This document shows positions 55,640 to 64,000 of a stretch of DNA of 64,000 nt, piece after piece. Source of the DNA: Peribolospora baueri (Eukaryota > Basidiomycota > Peribolosporomycetes > Peribolosporales > Peribolosporaceae); contig JAMDHS010000007.1 in NCBI GenBank assembly GCA_029717555.1, positions 62,001 through 126,000 of the forward strand, in the 5' to 3' direction. A program made the translations under genes and the position numbers. The notes below the pieces were generated by a model. That model did no database searches, was not told where the DNA came from, and saw nothing but the letters and a program-made list of their open reading frames with translations. Within the stretch, counting starts at the first letter, position 1. Each line of letters opens with the position of its first letter.

Positions 55640-57913
55640 TCAGAAAGATGGAGAACCGTCCTGGTTGGTGAGCCAGGATGGCCAGTTCTGAATGTCCATG
55701 TCGAAAAGGTGTGGATCGAGGGCGGCAGACATGAGCTCTGAAAGGCTGTCGCTGCCGTTGTCCGTTCCGGAACCCATGGGCAGGAACGGATCGAAAGGAG
55801 AAAGGCTTGCTGGTGCCCCTTCCGACCCTTCACTGACCGCCGTCGTTCCTTCCGGTGCGGGGGGAGGATGGACACCGTCGGTCAAAGAGTCGTTCGGGGA
55901 GAAGCCGCTCGTCGTCGTCGTCGGCGGCGGCTGCGGCGGAAATGGCGGGGGAACGGGTGCGTCGCCAGCGAGGTCACCGTCCTGAACGACGGGCGAAGAC
56001 GGGTCGACTTCGGGCCGCGTCGCGGCTGGCGGTGAGATCAAGAGTTGGTCCGACGAGTCGCGCAGCTGCTTCTGATTGCTGTACCGCCTCGTCCGCCGGT
56101 CGCCCTCCATCGCCTTTTTCACCACGGCGTCCAACCTGCTCAGCGCCCGCCAACAGCCGAGAATGCTTCCATTCTGATCCTTGAGCCGGGCAAAGACTCG
56201 CAGGCAAGTGCTCCACGAGTGGAGCGCCCTATCGCGAAGCTCGGACCGACGACCTTCTCCTCTGATCGCGACAAGACAGATGAGAGCTCCGTGGAACGCC
56301 CGGAACCAGTGCATCCACGTCACCTTTGCCATCTTGGGGAAATTGTCCTGCAAGATCTTCCAGCTCCTCACTACCGCAAAAGCGGCCTCAAAGCATGGCT
56401 TGCGAGCGGCGGGCGAAGCGCCGGTCAGGACGGCCTTTCGGAAAAGGACGAGAATGTTGTGGTTGACGATGAAGTACAAGAGTAACGACTGAATGTATCG
56501 TTTCTTGCTCTCCGGATCACCAAACTCTTCGGCTTGCTTGGCATCGACGTCGAATTTGAAGTGTGCGGGCAGGGCATCGAACCAAGCCCGGATACGCGCC
56601 TCGATGGCAAAGGCTCGTGGCATATCGTCCGGCTCGTTCCACCGAAATGCGGCGCCTTCAAGCATGTCTCGAGTGATCTCCGCTAGCTCCCACGTGTACC
56701 TGTTGTAGGAAATCTCATTCGCACCGGCTTTCGAGTCTCCGGACCCGGGCTCTTCCAGCAGTTCCTCGTCGCTAATGTCTTTGGGAAGCTTGCAGTCCGT
56801 GAAGCCGATTCCGTTTGGACGACCGAACATGACGCTGAGCGCCGTCTCTTGGGCGACAAGCGTGCGGAACAGGCGTCTCCTGATCTCTCCTTCCTCGGGC
56901 GGTAGGTGTGGGATCAGACTGGGATCTCGGTGGAGCGCCATCGACTGAGCCAAGCGTATCACCAGGCCGAGCATGGGCCAGTACTCGCCGAGCCTTCCCT
57001 CGTGCTGTAGGTAGACGCCTATGTAGCAAAAAGTGTGGATCGAATCCATGGATGGGGTAGCAAAAAAGTTGGAAATGCGCAAGAGTTGGACGGATGCCGC
57101 TAGCAAGAGCCGCGACCTGGAATTGGTTGACAGAAGGTCTCCCAGCGCGAGCACGGCAAAGATGAGGGCCGCCTCTTGCGGTTGGGACATGTTCTCCGCG
57201 TCCCAGCAACGTTCGTAGCGCTGCATGAGCCAGGGCGTGGGCACGTAGTGGTATAGCGGGTCGACGAGATCGTAGAACGTGTCAAGCAGGCTGTCTGCGA
57301 CCGGCCTTCCGATCCCTTCCAAGATGCTGAGCATCTCTCGGCATCCGTGACTGGCGGGGAAGAGGGTGGGAAATATGTAGGCGTCGGATGAGGCAGAGAG
57401 TTCGGAAATATTGGAACCGCCGGAGAAGGCGAAGAGAATGTCGGTTTGGCCATTGGGTACGAGCGACATCATGCGCTGCAAGAGATCCGGCGCGGCCGGG
57501 CCACCGAGATAGAAGGACCTGCCGTAGTACACGCCATCCTCGGTTGGTTTTGTCGTCCTCGGCGGACTTGGCTCTGTGCGCTGCCGCTTCCTCGACGGGT
57601 TCGTCGTCGAATCGCGCAGCTGCGCTCTGAACTCTGCAACGGCGGCCTCGAGATCAGCTATTCTCGACCGTAGAATTTGGTTCTCCGATGCCAGGTCGCC
57701 GTCTTCGGCTCCAAACGATTCCAGGTCCGCCGCCGCGATGGCCTCGTACACGCAGCTACCGGTGATCTGCCTGCGGAAACACTGCGAGCACGGCTTCTTC
57801 CTGTCACACTTGCGCTTAGCGCGATGGCAAGGCAAGCAGGTCTGGATCACTCTGTTACGGCTCTGCTTGTGCGAGGAGGAAGAGGATGGCTGATCGGCTG
57901 TGTCGGAAGCCAT
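55640..57913 (-). CDS. Zn2Cys6 fungal-type transcription factor
   Basis: Single exon, 757 residues. The binuclear zinc cluster is at residues 26-54 with Cys26, 29, 36, 42, 45 and 54 (CLPCHRAKRKC and CSQCFRRQITGSC). A short coiled coil follows (about residues 80-105, IADLEAAVAEFRAQL). The middle is a fungal-specific transcription factor domain (RLGEYWPMLGLVIRLAQSMA, LHRDPSLIPHLPPEEGEIRR, RRLFRTLVAQETALS). The C-terminus is acidic and Pro-rich, suited to activation. Such factors bind CGG triplets and often control an adjacent gene set. It sits at the right end of the metabolic cluster, which suggests but does not prove that it regulates it. Confidence 0.9.
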   Translation of the reverse strand: MASDTADQPSSSSSHKQSRNRVIQTCLPCHRAKRKCDRKKPCSQCFRRQITGSCVYEAIAAADLESFGAEDGDLASENQILRSRIADLEAAVAEFRAQLRDSTTNPSRKRQRTEPSPPRTTKPTEDGVYYGRSFYLGGPAAPDLLQRMMSLVPNGQTDILFAFSGGSNISELSASSDAYIFPTLFPASHGCREMLSILEGIGRPVADSLLDTFYDLVDPLYHYVPTPWLMQRYERCWDAENMSQPQEAALIFAVLALGDLLSTNSRSRLLLAASVQLLRISNFFATPSMDSIHTFCYIGVYLQHEGRLGEYWPMLGLVIRLAQSMALHRDPSLIPHLPPEEGEIRRRLFRTLVAQETALSVMFGRPNGIGFTDCKLPKDISDEELLEEPGSGDSKAGANEISYNRYTWELAEITRDMLEGAAFRWNEPDDMPRAFAIEARIRAWFDALPAHFKFDVDAKQAEEFGDPESKKRYIQSLLLYFIVNHNILVLFRKAVLTGASPAARKPCFEAAFAVVRSWKILQDNFPKMAKVTWMHWFRAFHGALICLVAIRGEGRRSELRDRALHSWSTCLRVFARLKDQNGSILGCWRALSRLDAVVKKAMEGDRRTRRYSNQKQLRDSSDQLLISPPAATRPEVDPSSPVVQDGDLAGDAPVPPPFPPQPPPTTTTSGFSPNDSLTDGVHPPPAPEGTTAVSEGSEGAPASLSPFDPFLPMGSGTDNGSDSLSELMSAALDPHLFDMDIQNWPSWLTNQDGSPSF

Positions 57914-58809
57914 GGACGCGCTGGAAGGTGCGGGCAGGGCCGACGGGGGCGAGGTCGGGGATGTCAGGCTGTGATCAAGAGCGAGCTATGGAGAGGGAGA
58001 ACAAGACAAGCAGGAGGGATGCCAAGTGAGATGCCAGATAGGGAGTTGTCGGCGATCACATCACAACCGTCGTTGTCGTCGTCGTCGTCTGCGTCAGGAC
58101 GAGGCCGTCGGTGCCTGTGGGCCTCCATTTTTGTTGGCCACGGAAGCGGCCCAGTGCAGGGGCCGATCATCACGTGACCGGGCGTAAGCGGCGCTGTCAC
58201 CGACGCCGTTCTTCTCTCGCCGTCCACCATCGCGAGTCTGTGTTTGTGTTTCTGGCCATCGCTTCCACTGCCGTCGTTCCGGAGCTGCTCTCTCCCTGTC
58301 TTCTGTCTCCTCCCCATCTTAGCTTGTTTCTCTCTTCCCCTGTCCTAACCCACGCCCGGGAGCTCCAGCTCCTTTCCGCGGCTCCTCGCCGCCCCATGCG
58401 GGGGCCCCGTTCTCGTCTACCTTGCTTCGTAACCTCGCGCCGACTCTGGCCTTTCTTTCTCCTGTACTTGACTGCGTTGCGGACTGTGCAACGAGGCTGG
58501 AACAGATACGTAGCCACCGTCGCTTAGCCTCGCCCAGGACAGGATATTTACTGTAGGCGCCGGCCTCGGTGTTTGTGGGCGCTGCCGGCCAGCTGTCTGT
58601 GCCCCGCCTTAATTCCGCGACGACCACCGTCTCCGTCTCCGCTCCGCTCGGCTGCTCTTTCTCTGGATCGATCGTCGCTTGACCCTCGCCGACTTCGTCC
58701 AACCGTTGCGGCGGCATTCGCGCTCGCCTAGCCCCCTTCACTGTTTAGTAACCATCATCTTCTGCCGTCCTCATGCCACGTTCCGTCCTCTAAGCCTTTG
58801 TCTTTCCTC
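57914..58809. promoter_or_regulatory. Divergent region, Zn2Cys6 factor / glycerate-kinase-like gene
   Basis: About 900 bp between starts, no coding exon seen. A short upstream open frame of six codons (ATG at 58773) precedes the kinase start and may reduce its translation. Confidence 0.4.
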
Positions 58810-60397
58810 ATGACCGTGGGCACCGAAGACTCAGCCGCGAGGCAACCGACACCGACCCGCTCCGTCGCCGTAGCTCAACAGGAACGGCTCGATTTCTCTC
58901 AATGGGCGGGAGAGGACGCGACGGCCTACGAGGTCAGGCTTGTGGCGGAGCACATCGCAAGACAGCTGGCGGCACACCGAGAGGAGTTGGCGACGAAACG
59001 CTCTCATACCGCGTTGCAAGGGAGCGAGAACGACGGAGCGTCTCGTGCTCCACCGCTTTTCGTCGGTCTGCAAGGCCCTCAGGGTAGCGGTGAGCAGGGT
59101 TGCTATGAGTCCAGGGGACTGCGTCGTGCTGTTGAGCAAACGGCACCCGCGGGAGGCGCGGGCAGTAACTCATCCTGTTCTTCCCATTTGAACGAATGCT
59201 CGTCGCCCCTTTGTCGGTTCGGACAGGCAAGACGACACTGACATCTCGGCTCTCTGCGCATCTGGGTGACCAGAAGAACGGCGGGCTCAAGCTCGCCGTG
59301 TTTTCGATGGACGGTAAGCAGCGATGATCTTTGTCTACTCATCTCCTAAGTCCCATAGGGATCAGGTTTGTCCGCTTCCCTATCCGACCTCGACGATGCT
59401 CGGCTGAACCAAGGTCCTCCCCCCCTCCAGATCTCTACCTGCCGTACGAGGGCCTGAAGGAGGTCGCTTCCGCAAACCCGTCCAATGTTCTGCTCGAGGG
59501 ACGCGGACAGCCCGGCACGCACGACCTTCCCCTCGGCTCTTCCATCCTCTCCAGCTTGCGGTCCATCAACGACGGCAACTGTTCCGCTTCTCGCCGTTCC
59601 ATCCATCTCCCCATCTTTGACAAGTCCGCCCATGCTGGGTACGGCGATCGGGCAAAAGAGACGGTCGAAGTCACGGCCCCACTCGACGTCGTCGTTTTTG
59701 AAGGATGGTCCCTCGGTTTCGCACCAGTTGGCGCCGATGCGATCCGACGCAAGTGGAAGGAGGCCAGAGAAAAAGCAGGCGTTCCCTCCGAAGACGAGGA
59801 GGGCGACCTTTCCCTGGACGCCATCACCTCTGCTCAATCTGACGGAGCGCGGATGCCTTACTTTGCCCTTCACCCACTCCAGTCGCTCTTGACCTTGGAC
59901 GCTCTGCTCCAAGCGTATGTGACGCAGTGGTACCATTTCCTCGATGTGTTCGTTCAACTCGAACCCGTTCGGCTGGACGACGTGTTCGAGTGGCGATTGG
60001 GGGCGGAGAGGTGGATGAAAGAGAGGAATGGAGGAATGGGCATGTCGGACGAGGTACGTCGGCCCCCGCTCCATGTTTGCCTTCTGCCTGCCGCCTCTCC
60101 GCTGGAAGGGGTCATAAAGACACAGAAACCTCTTACTTCCGACGACCGTCGTCCTACCAATCGCTCGTCCTTCTCGCTCACACCGCCTCCCATCCTTCAC
60201 CTCGTCCACTTCCCGTCGCTCTGGCTCCCCTCTTGCTTTCCTGTTCACAGCAAGTTCGTGCGTTCGTGGCGCGCTACATGCCGGGCTACGAGCTCTTCTC
60301 ACAAGGCGTGCAAGACCCGAAGATGAAGTGGCACGGCAAAGGGTTAAAGATCTCGGTGGACAAGAAGAGGGCGGTGACGAAAGTGGACACTTTTTGA
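58810..60397 (+). CDS. P-loop kinase, D-glycerate 3-kinase / Tda10-like
   Basis: Four exons (58810-59089, 59227-59313, 59431-60053, 60251-60397) encode 378 residues. The Walker A motif GLQGPQGSGKTTL is split by intron 1. SMDGDLYLPYEGL follows, with the aspartate pair typical of phosphoribulokinase-like kinases, then RGQPGTHDL, VVVFEGWSLGF (Walker B region) and the C-terminal RYMPGYELFSQG. This order is that of plant-type D-glycerate 3-kinase and yeast Tda10. The reaction would be ATP plus D-glycerate to 3-phosphoglycerate, though Tda10 itself is not fully characterised. Its neighbour on the cluster side makes a 2-hydroxyacid link conceivable (hydroxypyruvate to D-glycerate), but this is inference. 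Confidence 0.85.
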
Positions 60398-60862
60398 GCC
60401 GCCCTTTTTTTTCTCCTGGCTCCCCCCATCCACCATGCTTCAACGTCTTGTGTGTGTGATGGACGAGGCAAGTCCTCAGTGGCATACGTCGTCCTCGCAG
60501 CGTCTGGGACCAACGTCCCTGGACACGCGTACATGTTAGCAATAGATTCGGCGGTAGAGTTATAGCCCTATGAGTCATCGTCCTATCGCACATTAGTCTC
60601 CCACTGTCCCTCCTGGGACTGCACCGGCCCATGAATACTCTCCGCTCGCCAAGCTCGTTCTTCACGATCGCGACAGGCGGGCCCCAGCCTCGTCTGACTT
60701 TCGCCTTATATCATCCTCTCGTCCTCGACGTGCAGCGACAGCTCTGCGCACGTAAGCGCGCGTAAACTCATATCCGGATTGAGACGCCCTTATGGGTCCG
60801 TGGTGAAAGACGTACATGAAAGAGGGGGGGGAGAGCGCGGACGCAAGGCGCCCTAGCCGCCC
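60398..60862. other. Convergent intergenic region
   Basis: About 465 bp between the kinase stop and the TRPC stop. No gene seen. Confidence 0.45.
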
Positions 60863-63400
60863 TCACGCGCCCTTGACGGCGGCAACGAAAGCCTTCATCT
60901 TTTCCACCTCCTTCTCCCCGTCTGCTCCTTCTACGCCGCTGCTCACGTCCACGACCGCCGGTTCGACCATCTCAATGGCCTTTGCGACGTTAGTGGCATC
61001 CAGGCCGCCGGCCAGGAAGATGGGTAACTTGCTCGACGCATTCGCAGATGACGTCCCCGCGGATGAGACTGGCGATTCACCGCTGGCGACGCGCCGAGCG
61101 ATGGACCAATCGAAAGCCTTCCCATGCCCCCCGGAATCGCCGCCGGCGACTTTGGCGTCTAGGAGGACGTGCTGGTGGTATCCTTCCCTTCGCACGTCGC
61201 GCAGCGCCTCCCTTCTCCGCACCTCCGCTCCATTTGCATCTGCCCCTTCGCCTTGCGAGGAGCCTACCTCCACACCGAAAACTTTCACCACCGGCACGGG
61301 AATCCAGCGAGCCCATTCGACCGGCTCCTGGGCCGGGTCGCCGTGGAGCTGGACAAGGTCAAGTCCGACCTGTTCGACGACATGGAGGATGTGCTCCAGC
61401 GGTTGATTGCGGAAAACGCCGACGACGAGCGGTCGTCGCGCGGAGCGAGCGCACGAAGCGAGCGTGAAGTGGTGGTGGGAAAACCAGTCAGCCTGATGGA
61501 CGACAGAGGTCGCCTTCGCGGGCGAATCCGAAGACGGGACAGAGCCGTCATGGGCCGGCGCCGACGAGGGCGCGGTACGCTGCCGGAGGGCTCGAACCAT
61601 CTCTCGTGCGACCGCGATCTTGACCTTGCGTTTGCTCTCAGCAAAGATGATGCCCACCAGATCCGCACCGGCTTCCGCGGCCGCCATGGCGGAGGCCTTG
61701 GAACGAAGGCCGCAGATCTTGACAAGCGGTCGAGACGGTGTGACACCGTTCGTCGTCGCAGAGGCGGGAGAGTCGAGGCCGAGAAGGCCATGGATGAAAG
61801 CGCCCTTATCGGTAGCTCTCATGAGTGCCTCGCCGACGAGGACGGCACCCACGCCTTGCTCTTGGTACCTCACCACATCCTCTCGCCCAGTGATGCCGCT
61901 GAGAGCGCACAGCACCGTGTCCCTTCCTTTGACCATGTCCGCGAGCCGGCTCGTCGTGCCCATGTCGACGTTGAAGTCGTGCAGGTTGCGGTTGTTCACG
62001 CCGATGGCTCGAGGGTTCAAAGCAAGAGCACGCGTCATCTCCTCCCGGTTGTTCACCTCCACCAGCGGCTCCATGCCGAGACTCTTGGCATAGGCGTAAA
62101 GCTCGTGAAGTTTTTCGTCCGAGAGCATGGCGACGATGAGCAGGACCGTGTCAGCGCCATAGAGACGTGCCTCGAGGATCTGGTACGTATCCACGATGAA
62201 ATCCTTTCGCAGCACAGCCGGACGATTAGGAAGGCGGGAGATGGCCTCGCGTGCCAGCCGCATGTCGTTGAGGCTGCCTTTGAACCACTTCGGCTCAGTC
62301 AAAACGCTGATCACGCTCGCTCCGCCGCGAGCGTACGCTAGTGCCTGAGATGCAGCATTGGCAGAAATGTCGATGTCGCCTTTGGAAGGGCTGGCTCGCT
62401 TGACTTCGGCCATGACGCCAGGCAGGCCGAGCTGCGCGGTGGCCCTGACTCGAGCAACAAAATCAACGAGCGGAGGGGCAACGTCTAAAGAGAGGAGAGC
62501 AGCCAAGTCTCGCGGAGAGCCCCCCGGGGCGGCCTTGGCTTCGGCGATGTCGACCAGTCGTTGGGTGTGGATCTTCTCCAGGATGGTGGGCAGGGCGGCT
62601 TTGCCAACGGTGCCGTTGGCAAGAGCGGTCTTACCGGCCTGAGCATTGCTCGGACCGGACAGACCCACCTGGGGGTTCTCGCTCCAAAGGCCGCCGCGGA
62701 GATTCAAAAAGTTACGCATCATATCCTTGCCGCCCTCACTGAGGATGCTTTCCGGGTGGTACTGCATGGCCTCGATAGTGAGCTGCTTGTGGCGGATGCC
62801 CATCACGACGCCGCTCTCTGTCGTGCTCGTGACGGCCAACTCGTCCGGCAGGCTGGGCAGCTGGGCGGCGAGGCTGTGATAGCGAGTGCCGACGATGCCC
62901 TGAGGTACGCCATAGTACAGGCCCTTGCCATCGTGCCGTACCTTGCTCGTCTTGCCGTGCAAGATCTCGCCGGCATAGGCCACCTCCCCGGTGAAAGCAG
63001 CGTATAGGCATTGCAAGCCCATGCAGACGCCCAAGATGGGTACCTTCCCAGCGAAGTGCTTGATCACGTCGATGGAAATGCCGGAGTCATGAAGGGGATG
63101 GCCGGGACCAGGGGAGATGACTATGTTCTTGGGCTGAAGGGAGATCAGCTGCTCGAGAGTGATGGCATCATTCCGATATACGTGGACATCGGCGCCGAGC
63201 TCGGAGAGGTACTGTGGTGCATATGAAGCCGTCAGCGTCCATCCGGGGCGGCCTGGAAGCAAGGCGGCCGATGGAAGATGACTCAGACGACGACTCACCT
63301 GGACGACGTTCCAAGTAAAGCTGTCGTAGTTGTCAATGAGCACCGTCTTGCTGGCCACGGGCGTTGGCGTGGTGGGTTGGGCGGGTACGACGTCGGCCAT
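60863..63400 (-). CDS. TRPC: Trifunctional tryptophan biosynthesis protein TRPC
   Basis: Two exons (63400-63299, 63211-60863) encode 816 residues with three fused enzymes. Residues 18-240 are the glutamine amidotransferase of anthranilate synthase: Cys97 in LGVCMGLQ, His186 and Glu188 in QYHPES. Residues about 285-545 are indole-3-glycerol-phosphate synthase (VMAEVKRASPSKGDI, LRKDFIVDTYQI, IGVNNRNLHDF). Residues about 560-816 are phosphoribosylanthranilate isomerase (VKICGLRS, GADLVGIIFAESKR, DLVQLHGD, FLAGGLDATNV). The isomerase part carries Ser/Ala-rich insertions. This fusion order is standard in filamentous fungi and basidiomycetes. It is divergent from UTP10, with about 200 bp between starts. 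Confidence 0.97.
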   Translation of the reverse strand: MADVVPAQPTTPTPVASKTVLIDNYDSFTWNVVQVSRRLSHLPSAALLPGRPGWTLTASYAPQYLSELGADVHVYRNDAITLEQLISLQPKNIVISPGPGHPLHDSGISIDVIKHFAGKVPILGVCMGLQCLYAAFTGEVAYAGEILHGKTSKVRHDGKGLYYGVPQGIVGTRYHSLAAQLPSLPDELAVTSTTESGVVMGIRHKQLTIEAMQYHPESILSEGGKDMMRNFLNLRGGLWSENPQVGLSGPSNAQAGKTALANGTVGKAALPTILEKIHTQRLVDIAEAKAAPGGSPRDLAALLSLDVAPPLVDFVARVRATAQLGLPGVMAEVKRASPSKGDIDISANAASQALAYARGGASVISVLTEPKWFKGSLNDMRLAREAISRLPNRPAVLRKDFIVDTYQILEARLYGADTVLLIVAMLSDEKLHELYAYAKSLGMEPLVEVNNREEMTRALALNPRAIGVNNRNLHDFNVDMGTTSRLADMVKGRDTVLCALSGITGREDVVRYQEQGVGAVLVGEALMRATDKGAFIHGLLGLDSPASATTNGVTPSRPLVKICGLRSKASAMAAAEAGADLVGIIFAESKRKVKIAVAREMVRALRQRTAPSSAPAHDGSVPSSDSPAKATSVVHQADWFSHHHFTLASCARSARRPLVVGVFRNQPLEHILHVVEQVGLDLVQLHGDPAQEPVEWARWIPVPVVKVFGVEVGSSQGEGADANGAEVRRREALRDVRREGYHQHVLLDAKVAGGDSGGHGKAFDWSIARRVASGESPVSSAGTSSANASSKLPIFLAGGLDATNVAKAIEMVEPAVVDVSSGVEGADGEKEVEKMKAFVAAVKGA

Positions 63401-63604
63401 GGCGGACGGGGTAGGGAGACGGCAAGCTGGGAGCGATACGGAATAAGACAAACAAGGCGAGAACGATCACGACGAACCTACGCCCGGTTGCCGCAGCCAA
63501 GCCGCAGCAAGACGTCGGAAGCACTCCTACCGCAGTCTTTTGCAGTCGACCCATCGTGTCGGTCGACCGGCTCACGACTCCTGCAAACGCAGCCCACCAT
63601 CGAG

Positions 63605-64000
63605 ATGGCGACCTCTCTCGCGGCCCAGCTCGCCCAGATCGCCTCTCACGATGCGGCTCGGCTCTCTTCTTCCCGAGCTCTCACAGCGCGGGACTCCTAC
63701 CTCTTCCCCGCACGCGCCGCTGCTCAGCAGGACATTCACACCATCTATTCGCTTGGCCTCAACGGCTTCGAGGAGCTCGTGCTGCTCGACCCCGTCTTCT
63801 CCACCTGGCGCGCTGAGCTCTTCTCCGATGCTAGCAAGGAACGTGATAGGTTGCAGGAGGGGAAGGAGGAGAATGCTCAGCTGGACGCGAGCATCAGGAC
63901 TTTTCTCAGGAGGTTGGGCCCTCACCTCCTCACGCGGAGTGCCGCCAAGGCTCTCGAGTGGCTTATTAGACGATTCAGGTGAGCAGGTCTTTGAATTAGT
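63605..64000 (+). CDS. UTP10: U3 snoRNP component UTP10 (partial, first exon)
   Basis: The N-terminal 124 residues are present (exon 63605-63978), followed by a donor AG|GTGAGC and the start of an intron that leaves the window. The opening MATSLAAQLAQIASHDA, then SYLFPARAAAQQDIHTIYSL, GFEELVLLDPVF and AKALEWLIRRFR, is the N-terminal signature of UTP10/HEATR1. That protein is a very large HEAT-repeat subunit of the small-subunit processome, needed for 18S rRNA maturation in the nucleolus. Confidence 0.88.

Noticed and set aside
61169-62341. 390-codon plus-strand open frame opposite TRPC
   Set aside because: Antisense shadow of the synthase and isomerase domains; composition is atypical and no motif is present.
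1-64000. Transposons, virus-like elements, CRISPR arrays, tRNA or rRNA genes
   Set aside because: I looked for reverse transcriptase, integrase, transposase and capsid-like frames, long terminal repeats, spaced repeats and clover-leaf signatures, and found none convincing by eye. A short or diverged tRNA could be missed without a covariance search.

Overview
This window is nuclear DNA of a basidiomycete fungus, probably a yeast-like one. It is GC-rich. Its genes are split by short introns of about 45-160 nt with GTNNGT donors and YAG acceptors, intergenic gaps are short, and the gene set is fungal: fused TRPC, JEN1-type transporter, Zn2Cys6 regulator, Srp1-type SR protein, and two separate telomere duplex-binding factors. 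Pucciniomycotina or Ustilaginomycotina both fit; the sequence alone does not settle it. I saw no tRNA, rRNA, CRISPR array or virus-like element.

Region 1 (1-7 kb): an isolated exon of a monocarboxylate-transporter-like protein, a small SBDS-domain protein (Rtc3-like), translation factor eIF2 gamma, and a PPR protein divergent from it. Region 2 (7-28 kb) is rich in genome-maintenance and RNA genes: a Mus7/MMS22-type replication-repair protein, a Tay1/Teb1-like double-Myb telomere protein, an Srp1-like SR protein, a Mei2-like tandem-RRM protein, a Rab5 GTPase, and a TRF/Taz1-like protein with a single C-terminal Myb domain. The two telomere-protein genes are only 8.6 kb apart, and the TRF-like gene has an inverted pair of telomere-repeat units about 120 bp upstream of its start.

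Region 3 (28-44 kb): mitochondrial ATP synthase subunit h, a long gene-poor stretch, a secreted GH16 glucanase, an LSB5-like VHS-GAT protein, and APC1 of the anaphase-promoting complex. Region 4 (44-58 kb) holds seven neighbouring metabolic genes that look like a catabolic cluster: JEN1-like carboxylate transporter, HpcH/HpaI aldolase, succinate-semialdehyde dehydrogenase, short-chain dehydrogenase, D-2-hydroxyacid dehydrogenase, TauD/TfdA dioxygenase and a Zn2Cys6 transcription factor. Two pairs share divergent promoters. Pyruvate plus succinate semialdehyde (or another aldehyde acid) is a plausible end point, but the substrate is unknown.

Region 5 (58-64 kb): a glycerate-kinase-like P-loop kinase, trifunctional TRPC, and the first exon of UTP10, which runs off the right edge. 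For most multi-exon genes I checked that exon lengths keep one open frame from start to stop; exceptions are stated in the entries.
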